Shown here: one piece after another, positions 52,940-61,511 of the stretch
Position numbering within the stretch: the stretch's first letter is position 1
How the letters are laid out: every line of letters begins with the position of its first letter
Assembly (NCBI GenBank): GCA_005808475.1
Contig: SYLY01000273.1
Span: forward strand, 1-64,000
Length of the DNA: 64,000 bases
Source: Acidobacteriota bacterium
GTDB lineage: Bacteria > Acidobacteriota > Terriglobia > Bryobacterales > Bryobacteraceae
Direction of reading: 5' to 3'
Made by a program: the position numbers and the translations under genes
The notes under the pieces: model-generated
Seen by the model: only the letters and a program-made list of their open reading frames with translations
Database searches by the model: none
What the model was told of the DNA's origin: nothing

Positions 52940-55725
52940 CAGAAGTTGAACCTCAATCCCACTTGGATGACGCGGCCGCCGCGGGAGCCGACGATCCTGC
53001 CCGCGTTCACGTTCGGCGCCGCCGCCGTTCCGATCACGGCGTCGGGCTCGGTCCAGTCCGCGTGGTGGACGAAGTTGAGGCCCACCGCGCTCAGCTCCAC
53101 GCTACGCTCCGGCGACAGCGGGATGCGCTTGTTCACCGACAGATCGTGATTTTGATTCACCGGCATCCGCAGCGTGGGATGGGTGCGGGACGCGTTGCCG
53201 ATGCTGAAGTCCGCCGGATGCGCGAACGCGGCGGGGTTGAACCACTGATCGGGACTCGGATTGGCGACATGCGGATCGACGCCGGGAACCACGTTCACCG
53301 TCAACGCCTCCACGACTCCCCCCGTGTTGTTGAACTGCGGACGGAGCGCGACCGGCTCGCCGCTGGTCACCGTGGTCTGGCCGCTCAGGCTCCATCCGTC
53401 CACCACGAAGCGGCGCCAGTCGCTCACCGGAAAGAATGTCTTGCTCCCTCCGATCGGCAGTTCGTACATGTAGCTCAGCGACAGCCGGTGCGGTGTATTG
53501 CTCGCTGTCAGCGCCCATTCGTTGCGCCGGTTGAAGTAGTCCTGCACTCCTCCCGGACCCGAGTAGTTGTCCATCTGTTTGGAGAACTCGTAGTAGGCCG
53601 ATAGCGACAGTCCACCCGAGGTTCGCTTCTCGACCCGGACGTATCCCGCGTCGCGCTGATAGCGGCCCTCGGGCCAGGAACTGTACACGTCGAACTTCTG
53701 GTACTGCGGAAACGGCCGCAACGAGCGGTTGAAGTTCTCGTCGTTCAATCGATCGCGAAACGCCAGCGAGTCCAGGTGGATCGCGTTCGGATTCGAACCC
53801 GAATTGCTGAGGAACATGTTGCGGCCCTCGCTGTGTCCGAACCCGGCGGTCACCACGGTCGCGAATCCGGCTTCGTGTTCGACCGAGAGCGACATCGATT
53901 GGTAGGTCGGCTGACGGCCCGTCGGCTCGATCAGGTCGGCGACCGTGAAGTTGGCGCTGTCCGGCCGGACATCGGGGAACGGGCGCGTCAGCGGCGGAAA
54001 CCCGTTGGCGAGCGTGAACGCCGGCTGGAGCTGGGGATTGAGCGATACCCATGTCGGGCTTCCGTTGAACGCTTGCGTTCCCCATTGGCCGAGGTAGACG
54101 GGAGTCGGCGTGTACGACCTCGAATAGCCGGCGCGAAGAACCGACTGCGTCTTGCCGAGAATGTTCCACGCCAGGCTGGCGCTCGGCTCGGCCTTGAACT
54201 GGTACGGTTGGAACGCCCGGCCGAAACCGTCGAGTCCCGCCGCCGCCAGCGCTCCGGGACGCCCATTGAGGGGATTGATGCGATTGAACGCGACGGTTGA
54301 CTGGCGGTCGTACTTCTCCACCCGCGGCGTGGCGCCGTCGAAGTTGACGGCCAGGCTGAGCGTGAGGCCTTTACGAAGGTCCCACTGATCCCGCAAACCG
54401 AACAGGAAACGGGAACGCCGGAAATAGCTGGGCGACGCCACCACGGACCGCTCGGCCACTTCCACGCCGCCGAGGAGGAAGCTCGCGAAGGGATGTCCCG
54501 TGTTCACGATTCCAGGCAGGCTGGTGTATGGCGCGCCGAACCGGAACGATCCCGTGGGATACTGCGGCCAGAACGAGTTGACCTGTTCGCGTGTCATCTG
54601 GATCACGGCGCGGGGCCGGTGCTCTTTCCATCGCGTCGTGAATCCGTCGGTGATCGTGAACGTGTTCCTTGCGTTGCGGGACACCGGATAGGACTGGCCC
54701 ATTCCCAGATAAGTCGAGTTGAAGCGGTAGTAGGGGAACGGCTGGCCGCCCGAATCGAGTAGGGGCTTGTTCTCCGACTGGTCGGTGGCGAGGTCCGCCG
54801 TGAGCGTGTTGATGTTGCGCGACGAATAGGTGAGCACGTGCTCGAGCGTCAACCGCCGGCCGCGCCGGTCGCGCGGGACCGAGCCCGGATTGGCGATCGA
54901 CGGGAACCACGGAGCTTGGCCGTCCGAACCGTTGGAGTAGTTGAGCCCCACTCCGAACCGGTGCCGGTCGCTGGCCGTGTGGTCCACGCGCGCCACGATC
55001 CCGTCGGCCCGGTTGATCTCCGGCGCGAGGATGAAGAAGTTGTTTCGGAAGAAAGGCCCCGCGTTGGCGTTTGGCGCCGGATACAGCGTCAGCGTCTCTT
55101 GCGCCGTGCGATCCAGGCGGGCCGCCGGGATGCGATTCCCGGGAAACGGCGAACGGCCGAACTTGAGGTTCGCGGCGTTCACGGGCTGGCCCTCCCGGAA
55201 CGCCGGATTCGGAGCGGTGGATGCGGGATCGTAGATGGGCAGTTGCTGTCCGGCGGCGTCCACCACGTGAGCCCAGTCGCCGGTACGTTCCCCCATGGTC
55301 GGGATCGTACGCAGATTCGTGCGCGCCACCTTTTCCCGCATGCCCTCGAAAGTGACCGAAAAATAAGTGTTCTTCCCGCCGTCGTAGAGCTTGGGGACGA
55401 TCACCGGACCCGTCAGGTTGACGCCGAACTGATTGCGCCGAAGCAGACCTTTGGTTCCGCCCCGCTGCACGATCTCGTGCGGCACGGCATCCAGGAAGTT
55501 GTTTCGGACGTTGTGGAACAGCCGCCCGTGCCACGCCCCGCGGGTTTGGCGCGTCTTTGCCTCCGCCGCGGGCGAATCGGCGCGCAGGCCCATCGCGCGA
55601 GTCTGCGCAAGGAACTCGTCGACCGCTTTCCGCAGTTCGGTGCGGGTGGGGACGGGACTCCGCTGCTGCGCCGCCGCCGCGAATGCCCATATCGCCAACG
55701 CCGCGGACAATCTGGCTGACCGCAT
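52939..55725 (-). CDS. Oar-like TonB-dependent receptor lacking the N-terminal regulatory and plug domains
   Basis: The 928-residue protein has a signal peptide (MRSARLSAALAIWAFAAAAQ), then a short helix-rich lead (RTELRKAVDEFLAQTRAM). The usual CarboxypepD_reg domain and plug are not there. It goes straight to GRLFHNVRNNFLDAVPHEIV and LRRNQFGVNLTGPVIVPKLY, the start of the barrel segment in other Oar-like receptors. The remaining barrel is complete and ends VIQVGLRFNF. TACAAT (minus strand, 55737-55742) lies 11 bases before the ATG. It heads an operon with the VWA-like and coiled-coil proteins. Without a plug it may be an open channel or a structural barrel. Confidence 0.8.
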   Translation of the reverse strand: MRSARLSAALAIWAFAAAAQQRSPVPTRTELRKAVDEFLAQTRAMGLRADSPAAEAKTRQTRGAWHGRLFHNVRNNFLDAVPHEIVQRGGTKGLLRRNQFGVNLTGPVIVPKLYDGGKNTYFSVTFEGMREKVARTNLRTIPTMGERTGDWAHVVDAAGQQLPIYDPASTAPNPAFREGQPVNAANLKFGRSPFPGNRIPAARLDRTAQETLTLYPAPNANAGPFFRNNFFILAPEINRADGIVARVDHTASDRHRFGVGLNYSNGSDGQAPWFPSIANPGSVPRDRRGRRLTLEHVLTYSSRNINTLTADLATDQSENKPLLDSGGQPFPYYRFNSTYLGMGQSYPVSRNARNTFTITDGFTTRWKEHRPRAVIQMTREQVNSFWPQYPTGSFRFGAPYTSLPGIVNTGHPFASFLLGGVEVAERSVVASPSYFRRSRFLFGLRDQWDLRKGLTLSLAVNFDGATPRVEKYDRQSTVAFNRINPLNGRPGALAAAGLDGFGRAFQPYQFKAEPSASLAWNILGKTQSVLRAGYSRSYTPTPVYLGQWGTQAFNGSPTWVSLNPQLQPAFTLANGFPPLTRPFPDVRPDSANFTVADLIEPTGRQPTYQSMSLSVEHEAGFATVVTAGFGHSEGRNMFLSNSGSNPNAIHLDSLAFRDRLNDENFNRSLRPFPQYQKFDVYSSWPEGRYQRDAGYVRVEKRTSGGLSLSAYYEFSKQMDNYSGPGGVQDYFNRRNEWALTASNTPHRLSLSYMYELPIGGSKTFFPVSDWRRFVVDGWSLSGQTTVTSGEPVALRPQFNNTGGVVEALTVNVVPGVDPHVANPSPDQWFNPAAFAHPADFSIGNASRTHPTLRMPVNQNHDLSVNKRIPLSPERSVELSAVGLNFVHHADWTEPDAVIGTAAAPNVNAGRIVGSRGGRVIQVGLRFNF

Positions 55726-55736
55726 TACCTGAAATA

Positions 55737-55742
55737 ATTGTA
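55737..55742 (-). promoter_or_regulatory. -10-like hexamer TACAAT before the short Oar receptor operon
   Basis: On the minus strand TACAAT lies 11 bases before ATG 55725. No -35 is obvious. Confidence 0.35.
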
Positions 55743-55795
55743 TCGTCAGGGTGGGCGGCCGCGTTCACACCCCAACTGGCCTTTCGAGTTGCTGC

Positions 55796-56095
55796 ATGAC
55801 GAGCCCCGCTTCCCACCCCCGCGTCGAGATCGAGTACTGCACCCAGTGCCGGTGGATGTTGCGCGCCGCTTGGATGGCGCAGGAACTGTTGACTACGTTC
55901 GAAAGCGAACTCGGCGAGGTGGCGTTGCGGCCGGGCACGGGCGGGGTGTTCGAGGTGCGGGTGGATGGCGAACCGGTATGGTCGCGCGCGGCGGAGGGCC
56001 GCTTCCAGGAGATCGCGGAACTGAAGCGGCGTGTGCGGGATCGCGTCGCGCCAGACAGGGACCTCGGCCACGCGGACCGCCCGGCGCGGAGTTGA
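55796..56095 (+). CDS. SelT/SelW/SelH (Rdx) family selenoprotein-like protein, Cys form
   Basis: The 99-residue protein from ATG 55796 has the thioredoxin-like Rdx fold: RVEIEYCTQCRWMLRAAWMA with Cys15 and Cys18 in CxxC, in which selenoprotein W homologues have selenocysteine at the second place. GEVALRPGTGGVFEVRVDGE is the expected beta-hairpin, followed by EIAELKRRVRDRV. Predicted cytoplasmic thiol-redox protein; partner unknown. In-frame codons upstream to 55751 are not conserved in the family. Confidence 0.85.
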   Translation: MTSPASHPRVEIEYCTQCRWMLRAAWMAQELLTTFESELGEVALRPGTGGVFEVRVDGEPVWSRAAEGRFQEIAELKRRVRDRVAPDRDLGHADRPARS

Positions 56096-56118
56096 CGGCC
56101 GCCCGCCGGCGATATACT
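56092..56118 (+). promoter_or_regulatory. Putative promoter of the exported Gfo/Idh/MocA gene
   Basis: TTGACG (56092-56097) and TATACT (56113-56118) are separated by 15 bases, 16 bases before ATG 56135. The spacer is short, as for the first Oar promoter; a GGAG-like site lies between. Confidence 0.45.
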
Positions 56119-56134
56119 GGGCCCGGAGCGACAA

Positions 56135-57427
56135 ATGCCTACCGACGAAACACTCTCGCGCCGCGGACTACTTCAGCGAACCGCCGCCGCGCCCATGATC
56201 GTCCCGGCCTCGGTCCTCGGACTCGCCGGCGCCACGCCTCCCAGCGACCGCGTCACGCTCGGTGGACTCGGCATCGGCAGCCGCGGCACGCGCGACCTCC
56301 AGTCGTTCCTCGCCCAAAGCGACGTGCGGTTCCTCGCCATCTGCGACGTTCGCAACGAACGCCGTGAAGCCGTCAAAAGCATGGCCGACAAGAAGTACGG
56401 CAACGGCGATTGCTCGATGTACTCCGAGCAAGAGGAACTGTGGGCCCGCAAGGATATCGACGCGGTGCTCATCGCCACCGGCGACCGTTGGCACGCGCCG
56501 CTCGCCATCATGACCGGCAACGCAGGCAAGGACGTCTACTGCGAAAAGCCGTGCTCCATGACGATCGCCGAGAGCCGCGCGCTGGCCGTCAACTTCCAGC
56601 GCAATGGCCGCGTCTATCAGGCGGGCACGCAGCGCCGCAACGGCATTAACTTCAATACCGCGTTCGATCTGGCCCGCTCCGGCAAGCTCGGGAAGGTGCA
56701 TACGCTGCACGCCGAAGCCGGCCCCGGCGATCGATGGCCTCCAGCGACGACGCATGCGTGGCTGCCCGAGGAGCCGGAGCCGCCCAAGCAAGTGGTCGAT
56801 TGGGACCGCTGGCTCGGCCCCGCGCCGTGGCGCCCCTACAACTCGCAATACGTGCAAGGCAAGTGGCGCGGCTATTTCGATTTCCACGGCGGCGGGATCC
56901 TCGAATGGGGCGCGCACACCGTGGATCTATGCCAGTGGGCCGCGGGCATGGATGGAACGGCGCCGGTGGAGTACGACCCGAAGGGCATGGGATCGGACAC
57001 GCCCTACTCGATCGAGTGCCGCTACGCCAACGGACTGAAGCTCGTCATCCGCGACAAAGGATTCATGGGGCTGGGCAGTTGCGCGTTCCGCATGGAGGGC
57101 GACGCCGGTTTCGTGGAGACGGCCGACGGCGGCAAGGTGGAGGTTCCGGCCGATCTGAAATCGCAGGCAAAAGACGCCACACGCGAGGAAGCGGGCGAGG
57201 CCACCACGCGCCATGTGCGGGATTTCCTCGATTGCGTGAAGTCGCGCAGACCGGCCCGGGCCAACGCCCTCGCCGCCGCGCAGACGCACATCGCCTGCCA
57301 CGCGGCGTACATCGCGTTCCAACTCGGGCGGAAGCTGCGCTTCGATCCCGCGACGGACACCTTCATCGGCGACGAGCAGGCGAACCGGATGAGGTCGCGC
57401 GCGATGCGCGACGGCTGGCGGGTCTGA
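56135..57427 (+). CDS. Gfo/Idh/MocA oxidoreductase, Tat-exported
   Basis: The 430-residue protein carries a Tat signal (TLSRRGLLQRTAAAPMIVPA). The NAD(P) domain begins VTLGGLGIGSRGTRDLQSFL, and YCEKPCSMTIAESRAL has the conserved Glu-Lys-Pro. The C-terminal half (DWDRWLGPAPWRPYN; FDFHGGGILEWGAHTVDLCQ) is the version found in many exported acidobacterial and planctomycetal paralogues, where the glycosidase-like NAD enzymes belong. The pre-bound cofactor would explain Tat export. It is followed by a HEAT-repeat protein and a cytochrome/copper-monooxygenase-like protein on the same strand. Confidence 0.88.
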   Translation: MPTDETLSRRGLLQRTAAAPMIVPASVLGLAGATPPSDRVTLGGLGIGSRGTRDLQSFLAQSDVRFLAICDVRNERREAVKSMADKKYGNGDCSMYSEQEELWARKDIDAVLIATGDRWHAPLAIMTGNAGKDVYCEKPCSMTIAESRALAVNFQRNGRVYQAGTQRRNGINFNTAFDLARSGKLGKVHTLHAEAGPGDRWPPATTHAWLPEEPEPPKQVVDWDRWLGPAPWRPYNSQYVQGKWRGYFDFHGGGILEWGAHTVDLCQWAAGMDGTAPVEYDPKGMGSDTPYSIECRYANGLKLVIRDKGFMGLGSCAFRMEGDAGFVETADGGKVEVPADLKSQAKDATREEAGEATTRHVRDFLDCVKSRRPARANALAAAQTHIACHAAYIAFQLGRKLRFDPATDTFIGDEQANRMRSRAMRDGWRV

Positions 57428-57438
57428 GGAGAACGGCC

Positions 57439-57885
57439 ATGGCGCAAGGACAGAAGGCTCCGGCGATGAACGATCCCCGCTACGGCGCCGCCGGCGAGAT
57501 CGCGGCGCTGCCCGAGGCGAAGCTGATCGAGATTCTGAAAGATTCGTCCGCCACGTTCTTCGCGAAGGCCAAGGCTTGCCAGCGGCTCGCCGCGGTGGGC
57601 GGCCCGTCGGCCGTTCCGGCGCTTGCGGCGCTGTTGCCAGACGAGCGGCTGTCGCACTACGCGCGGACCGGGCTCGAGCCGATCCCCGATCCGGCGGTGG
57701 ACGACGCGCTCCGCTCGGCTTTGTCCAGGCTGAAGGGCAAGCTGCTGGTGGGCGCGATCAACTCGATCGGCGTGCGGAAGGACGCGAAGGCGATCGACGC
57801 CCTGTCGAAGCTGATGTACGATCGCGACGCCGAGGTGGCAAGGGCCGCAAGCGCCGCGCTGGGCCGCATTCGCCCTGGCGCGTGA
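57439..57885 (+). CDS. Small HEAT-repeat protein
   Basis: The 148-residue protein follows the Gfo/Idh/MocA gene by 11 bases with GAGGAGA as ribosome binding site. It has two to three HEAT-like helical pairs (ATFFAKAKACQRLAAVGGPS, AVPALAALLPDERLSHYART, DAEVARAASAALGRIRPG). The same repeat protein commonly forms part of PVC/Acidobacteria multi-domain cytochrome proteins; here it stands alone and lacks a signal peptide. Probably a protein-binding scaffold; no specific partner can be named. Confidence 0.7.
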   Translation: MAQGQKAPAMNDPRYGAAGEIAALPEAKLIEILKDSSATFFAKAKACQRLAAVGGPSAVPALAALLPDERLSHYARTGLEPIPDPAVDDALRSALSRLKGKLLVGAINSIGVRKDAKAIDALSKLMYDRDAEVARAASAALGRIRPGA

Positions 57886-57890
57886 AATGA

Positions 57891-57896
57891 TATCCT
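57891..57896 (+). promoter_or_regulatory. -10-like hexamer TATCCT 7 bases before the monooxygenase-like gene
   Basis: TATCCT is separated by 7 bases from GTG 57904, with no Shine-Dalgarno site between. It fits the leaderless pattern of the window. Confidence 0.3.
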
Positions 57897-57903
57897 TGCG
57901 GAC

Positions 57904-59241
57904 GTGACCGCTCCGAGGATCGCCTTCGCGCTGGCCGCGGCCGCTTGCCTGTCCGCCGCGCCCGTCCCCACCTTCTCCAAGGACATCGCCCCCATCCTGC
58001 ACAAGAACTGCGCGGGCTGCCATCGACCCAAGGACATCGCGCCGATGTCCCTGCTCGAGTACAAGTCGGCGCGCCCGTGGGCCAAGGCGATCCGTGACTC
58101 GGTGCTGAGCGGCAAGATGCCGCCCTGGTTCGCCGATCCCCGCCACGGCCAGTTCGCCAACGACGCGCGCTTGTCGCCGGCCGACCGCGACGCAATCAAG
58201 CAGTGGGCCGACAACGGCGCGCCGGAAGGCGATCCGAAGAACATGCCCACTCCACCGAAGTTCGTGGAAGGCTGGCATCTCGGCAAGCCGGAAGTGGTGG
58301 TCGATATCGGCGAGGATTTCAAAGTCACCCCAGGCAACGACGCCTACGAGCACTTCTTCGTCGACACCCACTTTAAGGAAGGCTTCTGGATTCGCGCCGC
58401 CGAGATCAAGCCGGGCAACCGCGAAGTGGTGCATCACGTCCACGTAAATCTGATCGAATCCGGCGAGGCCGGAGCCACCACCATCCAGGGCATGAAAGCA
58501 TTGAAGGACTTCATGATCGTGGATGGAAAGCTGACGCGCCTTTCCATGGACGCGCCCGTGGTGAACGATGCCTGCGCGTCCGCGCCGGCGAACCTGCCGT
58601 ACTTGACCGGATTCCAGGAGGGCGCGCTCGCGTCGTTCCTGCCGGGCCGCCAGCCGGACGCGTTTCCGGAAGGCTCGGCGAAGTGGGTGCCGGCGGGCGC
58701 GCGGCTCGAGTTCGTGGTGCACTACGCGAGGGTGGCCGGCCCGCCGCGGACCGACCGGACGTCGGTGGGCTTCTATCTCGCGCCGGGTCCGCCGAAAAAG
58801 GTGATGCGGCGCATGGACCTCCGCAACTTCTTCTTCGAGATTCCGCCGAACGAGTCCAATCACGAAGTGAAGCGCTGCTACACGTTCGAGAAAGGCAAGA
58901 TGCTGCTCAGCTTCACGCCGCACTTTCACTACCGCGGCAAGGATGTCGTGTACGAACTCACGCGGCCGGACGGCCGCAAGGAGATCCTGCTGAGCATCCC
59001 CAAGTATGACTTCGAATGGCAGCTCGTGTACCGGTTGAAGGAGCCTGTCTTCGTGGAGAAGGGCAGCGTGTTGAAAGTGGTGGTCCACTACGACAACAGC
59101 CCGAACAACAAGGCGAATCCCGATCCGTCGCGCCGCATCCGCTGGGGCGACAAGAGCGAGGAAGAGATGATGACGAGTTGGATCGAGTATCTGGACGCCG
59201 ATCCACCGGCTCGGCCGTCGTCCGATTCCTCGGGCAACTGA
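57904..59241 (+). CDS. Secreted cytochrome c-type plus copper type II monooxygenase-like protein
   Basis: The 445-residue protein (GTG start) has a signal peptide (IAFALAAAACLSAAPVP) and a one-heme cytochrome-like domain: KDIAPILHKNCAGCHRPKDI with MPPWFADP for the axial methionine. The remaining 330 residues resemble the two-domain PHM/DBM fold of ascorbate-dependent monooxygenases, with candidate copper histidines in REVVHHVHVNLIES, FTPHFHYRGKD and VVHYDNSPNN. Such fusions are frequent in acidobacterial genomes and of unknown substrate. It is periplasmic or secreted. Confidence 0.78.
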   Translation: MTAPRIAFALAAAACLSAAPVPTFSKDIAPILHKNCAGCHRPKDIAPMSLLEYKSARPWAKAIRDSVLSGKMPPWFADPRHGQFANDARLSPADRDAIKQWADNGAPEGDPKNMPTPPKFVEGWHLGKPEVVVDIGEDFKVTPGNDAYEHFFVDTHFKEGFWIRAAEIKPGNREVVHHVHVNLIESGEAGATTIQGMKALKDFMIVDGKLTRLSMDAPVVNDACASAPANLPYLTGFQEGALASFLPGRQPDAFPEGSAKWVPAGARLEFVVHYARVAGPPRTDRTSVGFYLAPGPPKKVMRRMDLRNFFFEIPPNESNHEVKRCYTFEKGKMLLSFTPHFHYRGKDVVYELTRPDGRKEILLSIPKYDFEWQLVYRLKEPVFVEKGSVLKVVVHYDNSPNNKANPDPSRRIRWGDKSEEEMMTSWIEYLDADPPARPSSDSSGN

Positions 59242-59253
59242 GGCGGTACCGGT

Positions 59254-60078
59254 ATGGTACGTCTTGCCGTCATCGGCGTCTGGACGCTCGGCTCTCTCTG
59301 CCACGCGCAAAAGGAGCCACGGATCGTCCGGGCGAGCGCCTTCGACATTGGCAAATCGCCGTTCCTGATACCGGCAGTCGCCCCAGGCCAAGTGCTCGAG
59401 TTCGGCGTGCGGCTGCCCGCCGCGATGGTGGAGGTTCTGAAGCCGGATTTCCTCGACTCGGGCGGACCGCCCGAGCCTCCGTCGTGGCCGTTGAAACTGG
59501 CGTGGTGGAGCGCGACGCTCCGTTAACGCGAGCCCGGCGCGGAAGAGCGTACCTCGGACATGCCCGTGGGTGGGGTCCGGTGACGGCTACCTTCCCGGTT
59601 TGGGCGACACCGCCTTCGTGACCGTTCAGTTCCCATGGGAAACGGACAAGTCCCGGCCGGGCGTGGGAGAAGAAACGTTAGCGGGCTCTTCGATGATCGC
59701 CGCCGGTCAGGAGACCGCTCCGGTATGGGCGCGCGTCGGATTCGCGAATCCGCGCCTCGTCGAGATCCAGCGCGATGGAGCACCTGTCGGTCCGGGTGCT
59801 CCGCCGGTGCGGCCGGGCGACCGGTTGACGATTCGTCGCGACCGGCCTTGGTAAGACGAATCCTCCCGTGCCAACGGGGACGGCGCCGCGTGGCCCCGTT
59901 CCCTTGGCGCCGTTTACCCTCGGCGACTCGACTCTCGGACCCAGGTGCTGCCAAGTCTACTTCGACTTCGCCAAGCCGTCCATGCCGCTGGCGTATGGGG
60001 ACGTAACCGCGCCCGGCGCGGAGGTCGCGTTGAAGCCGGGTGCGGTCGGCGTGTACGAGATCCGGTTCACGTCTGATC
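59254..60078 (+). pseudogene. Frameshifted TIGR03437-type secreted protein
   Basis: The reading starts at ATG 59254 with a signal (VRLAVIGVWTLGSLCHAQ) and the lead of a TIGR03437-like domain (IPAVAPGQVLEFGVRL), but hits a stop at 59526. Coding continues in another frame from 59571 (DTAFVTVQFPWETD; RPGDRLTI), then after a further shift at about 59829-59838 the frame reads ATGLGKTNPPVPTGTAP and ends GAVGVYEIRFT, the family's final 'PGxxGxYxIxx'. At least two frameshifts break it. The domain is a hallmark of Solibacter-type secreted proteins. At its very end it runs into an unrelated SDR fragment. Confidence 0.75.
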
Positions 60079-60561
60079 TACAATGCAGGAATTCAAAACA
60101 TCAGGCCCTTCCTCGATTCCACTCCTGACCAGATCGAGGAAGAGCTCAACGTGGATTTTCTTTCGCCAGTCCTGCTCTGCCGGGAGTTCCTCCCGATGCT
60201 CCTCCTCCGGGACAATGCGGCGATCGTTAATGTCTCTCCTGGGCTCGCCCTGGTTCCCAAGCAGACCGCCTCGATCTACTGCGCATCCAAGGCGGCTTTG
60301 CACAGCTTCTCAAAGACGCTGCGTTGGCAACTGGAAGGTACTTCGGTCAAGGTGTTCGAAGTGCTTCCATCCGCTGTGGACACTGCGATGACTGCCGGCC
60401 GGGGCCGGGCCAAGATCTCTCCCGATCGGTTGGCCGGCGAATTCTGGAGAGGCTTCCAGCGCGACAAGTTCGAGATCTGAATCGGCCTCGTCAAGCTGTT
60501 CGCGTTCCTACACCGGGTGGCCCCGTCTTTAGTAGAGAGGCTGGTCCGTTCCGGTCAATGA
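60079..60561 (+). pseudogene. Headless SDR fragment with premature stop
   Basis: From base 60079 the frame begins in mid-fold with YNAGIQNIRPFLDSTPDQ, the NNAG region of short-chain dehydrogenases (DltE type), and goes on with the active-site stretch SIYCASKAALHSFSKTL. The Rossmann start is missing. A TGA at 60478 interrupts the frame, after which IGLVKLFAFLHRVAPSLVER continues in frame to TGA 60559, as the tail of DltE-like SDRs does. So it lacks its N-terminus and has one nonsense mutation. It is fused directly to the end of the TIGR03437 pseudogene. Confidence 0.75.
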
Positions 60562-60886
60562 CTCGTGCCTGACGGCACAGGCATCCGTAGATTGGTACGC
60601 CGCCCGTGTTTGAACCAATCCGATTGCGGAAGCGACCGATTTTGCGATGAACCGGCCACCTTCGCGCTTGCCGAGCTTCACGCGTTGCAAACCCTGTTGC
60701 GTTACGTCCGGGCATGGCGACAGGTTTTCGCAATGGGCGGTTGCCCGCCGCACGGCGACCTGAAGTCCGAGACCTGCCTTACCTTTGGCGCCCGCCATCG
60801 AACAGCGGGACCACGGCCCGTTACCGCGCACCGGAAGCTATGGCCGTGGCTCCTGCCGTGTCTGGCAGCGTGAAGCCGGCGGGCGA
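60562..60886 (+). other. Non-coding or unrecognised stretch between two pseudogenes
   Basis: No convincing gene, RNA or repeat is seen in these 325 bases. Open frames exist but have neither recognisable motifs nor ribosome binding sites. It is probably decayed sequence. Confidence 0.5.
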
Positions 60887-61300
60887 TCACCTCGCGTCCA
60901 GCGACGTGACGATCTCCTTCGCTTTCTCGAACAGCATCCCGGCGCCGGACGAGCAGCCCAGGAACTTCATCCCGCTCTCCTTCCAGAACCTGGCCAACCG
61001 CGGCGTCCGGTTTGCGTCCCCGGCGCGATCCCCTTGGACACACAGGTATCGCGGATCGCCTCCATCGCGCCCACGATCCGCGGGTGCTGGAACTCGCCCG
61101 GGACGCCGAACGAGATCGCCAGATCCGCCGGACCGATCATCACGGCGTCGATCCCTGGCGCCGGTTCTCAAACGCGCGTTTGGTCTCGATCCGCGGGACC
61201 GCCCGCGTGTTGTCGTCCACGTGCTGGATCATCTGGGGTAGCGCCGCCGGCTCGTGATCGAAGTGGAACGCGCCCAGGCCAAAGCCGCGCGCGCCCACCG
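60887..61300 (-). pseudogene. Truncated, frameshifted copy of the HpcH/HpaI aldolase gene
   Basis: This stretch aligns with 63051-63481 of the intact aldolase gene in the same orientation, covering about residues 114-256. Large parts are nearly identical at base level, e.g. around 60900-60950 and 61050-61120. A deletion of about 16 bases near 61161 and a 1-base deletion near 61010 destroy the frame; the N-terminal 113 codons are absent and the similarity stops sharply at 61300. The ends of the protein remain legible (GMKFLGCSS and FEKAKEIVTSLDAR). No function is expected. Confidence 0.85.
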
Positions 61301-61511
61301 CCTGAGAGGCGCCATGCCATAGCGACGACCGCCGAGGCGATTCGCACGGGTGGCCGCCATCATTCGCGCTAATCGAGGAGCGGGGCTCGCACTACTCGGA
61401 GATGGCCAAGCGCACGACCACGCGACGCGTGATAAATCGATAAACCGCATTCCTGGGAACGACACCTGGTGAATTAGAAGTCCCGAACGGCCAGCCCAGC
61501 ATCCAACAGAG

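Noticed and set aside
61303-61511. Possible further coding remnant (frames reading HYSEMAKRTTTRRVINR)
   Set aside because: Short, interrupted by stops and not matched to any family I know.
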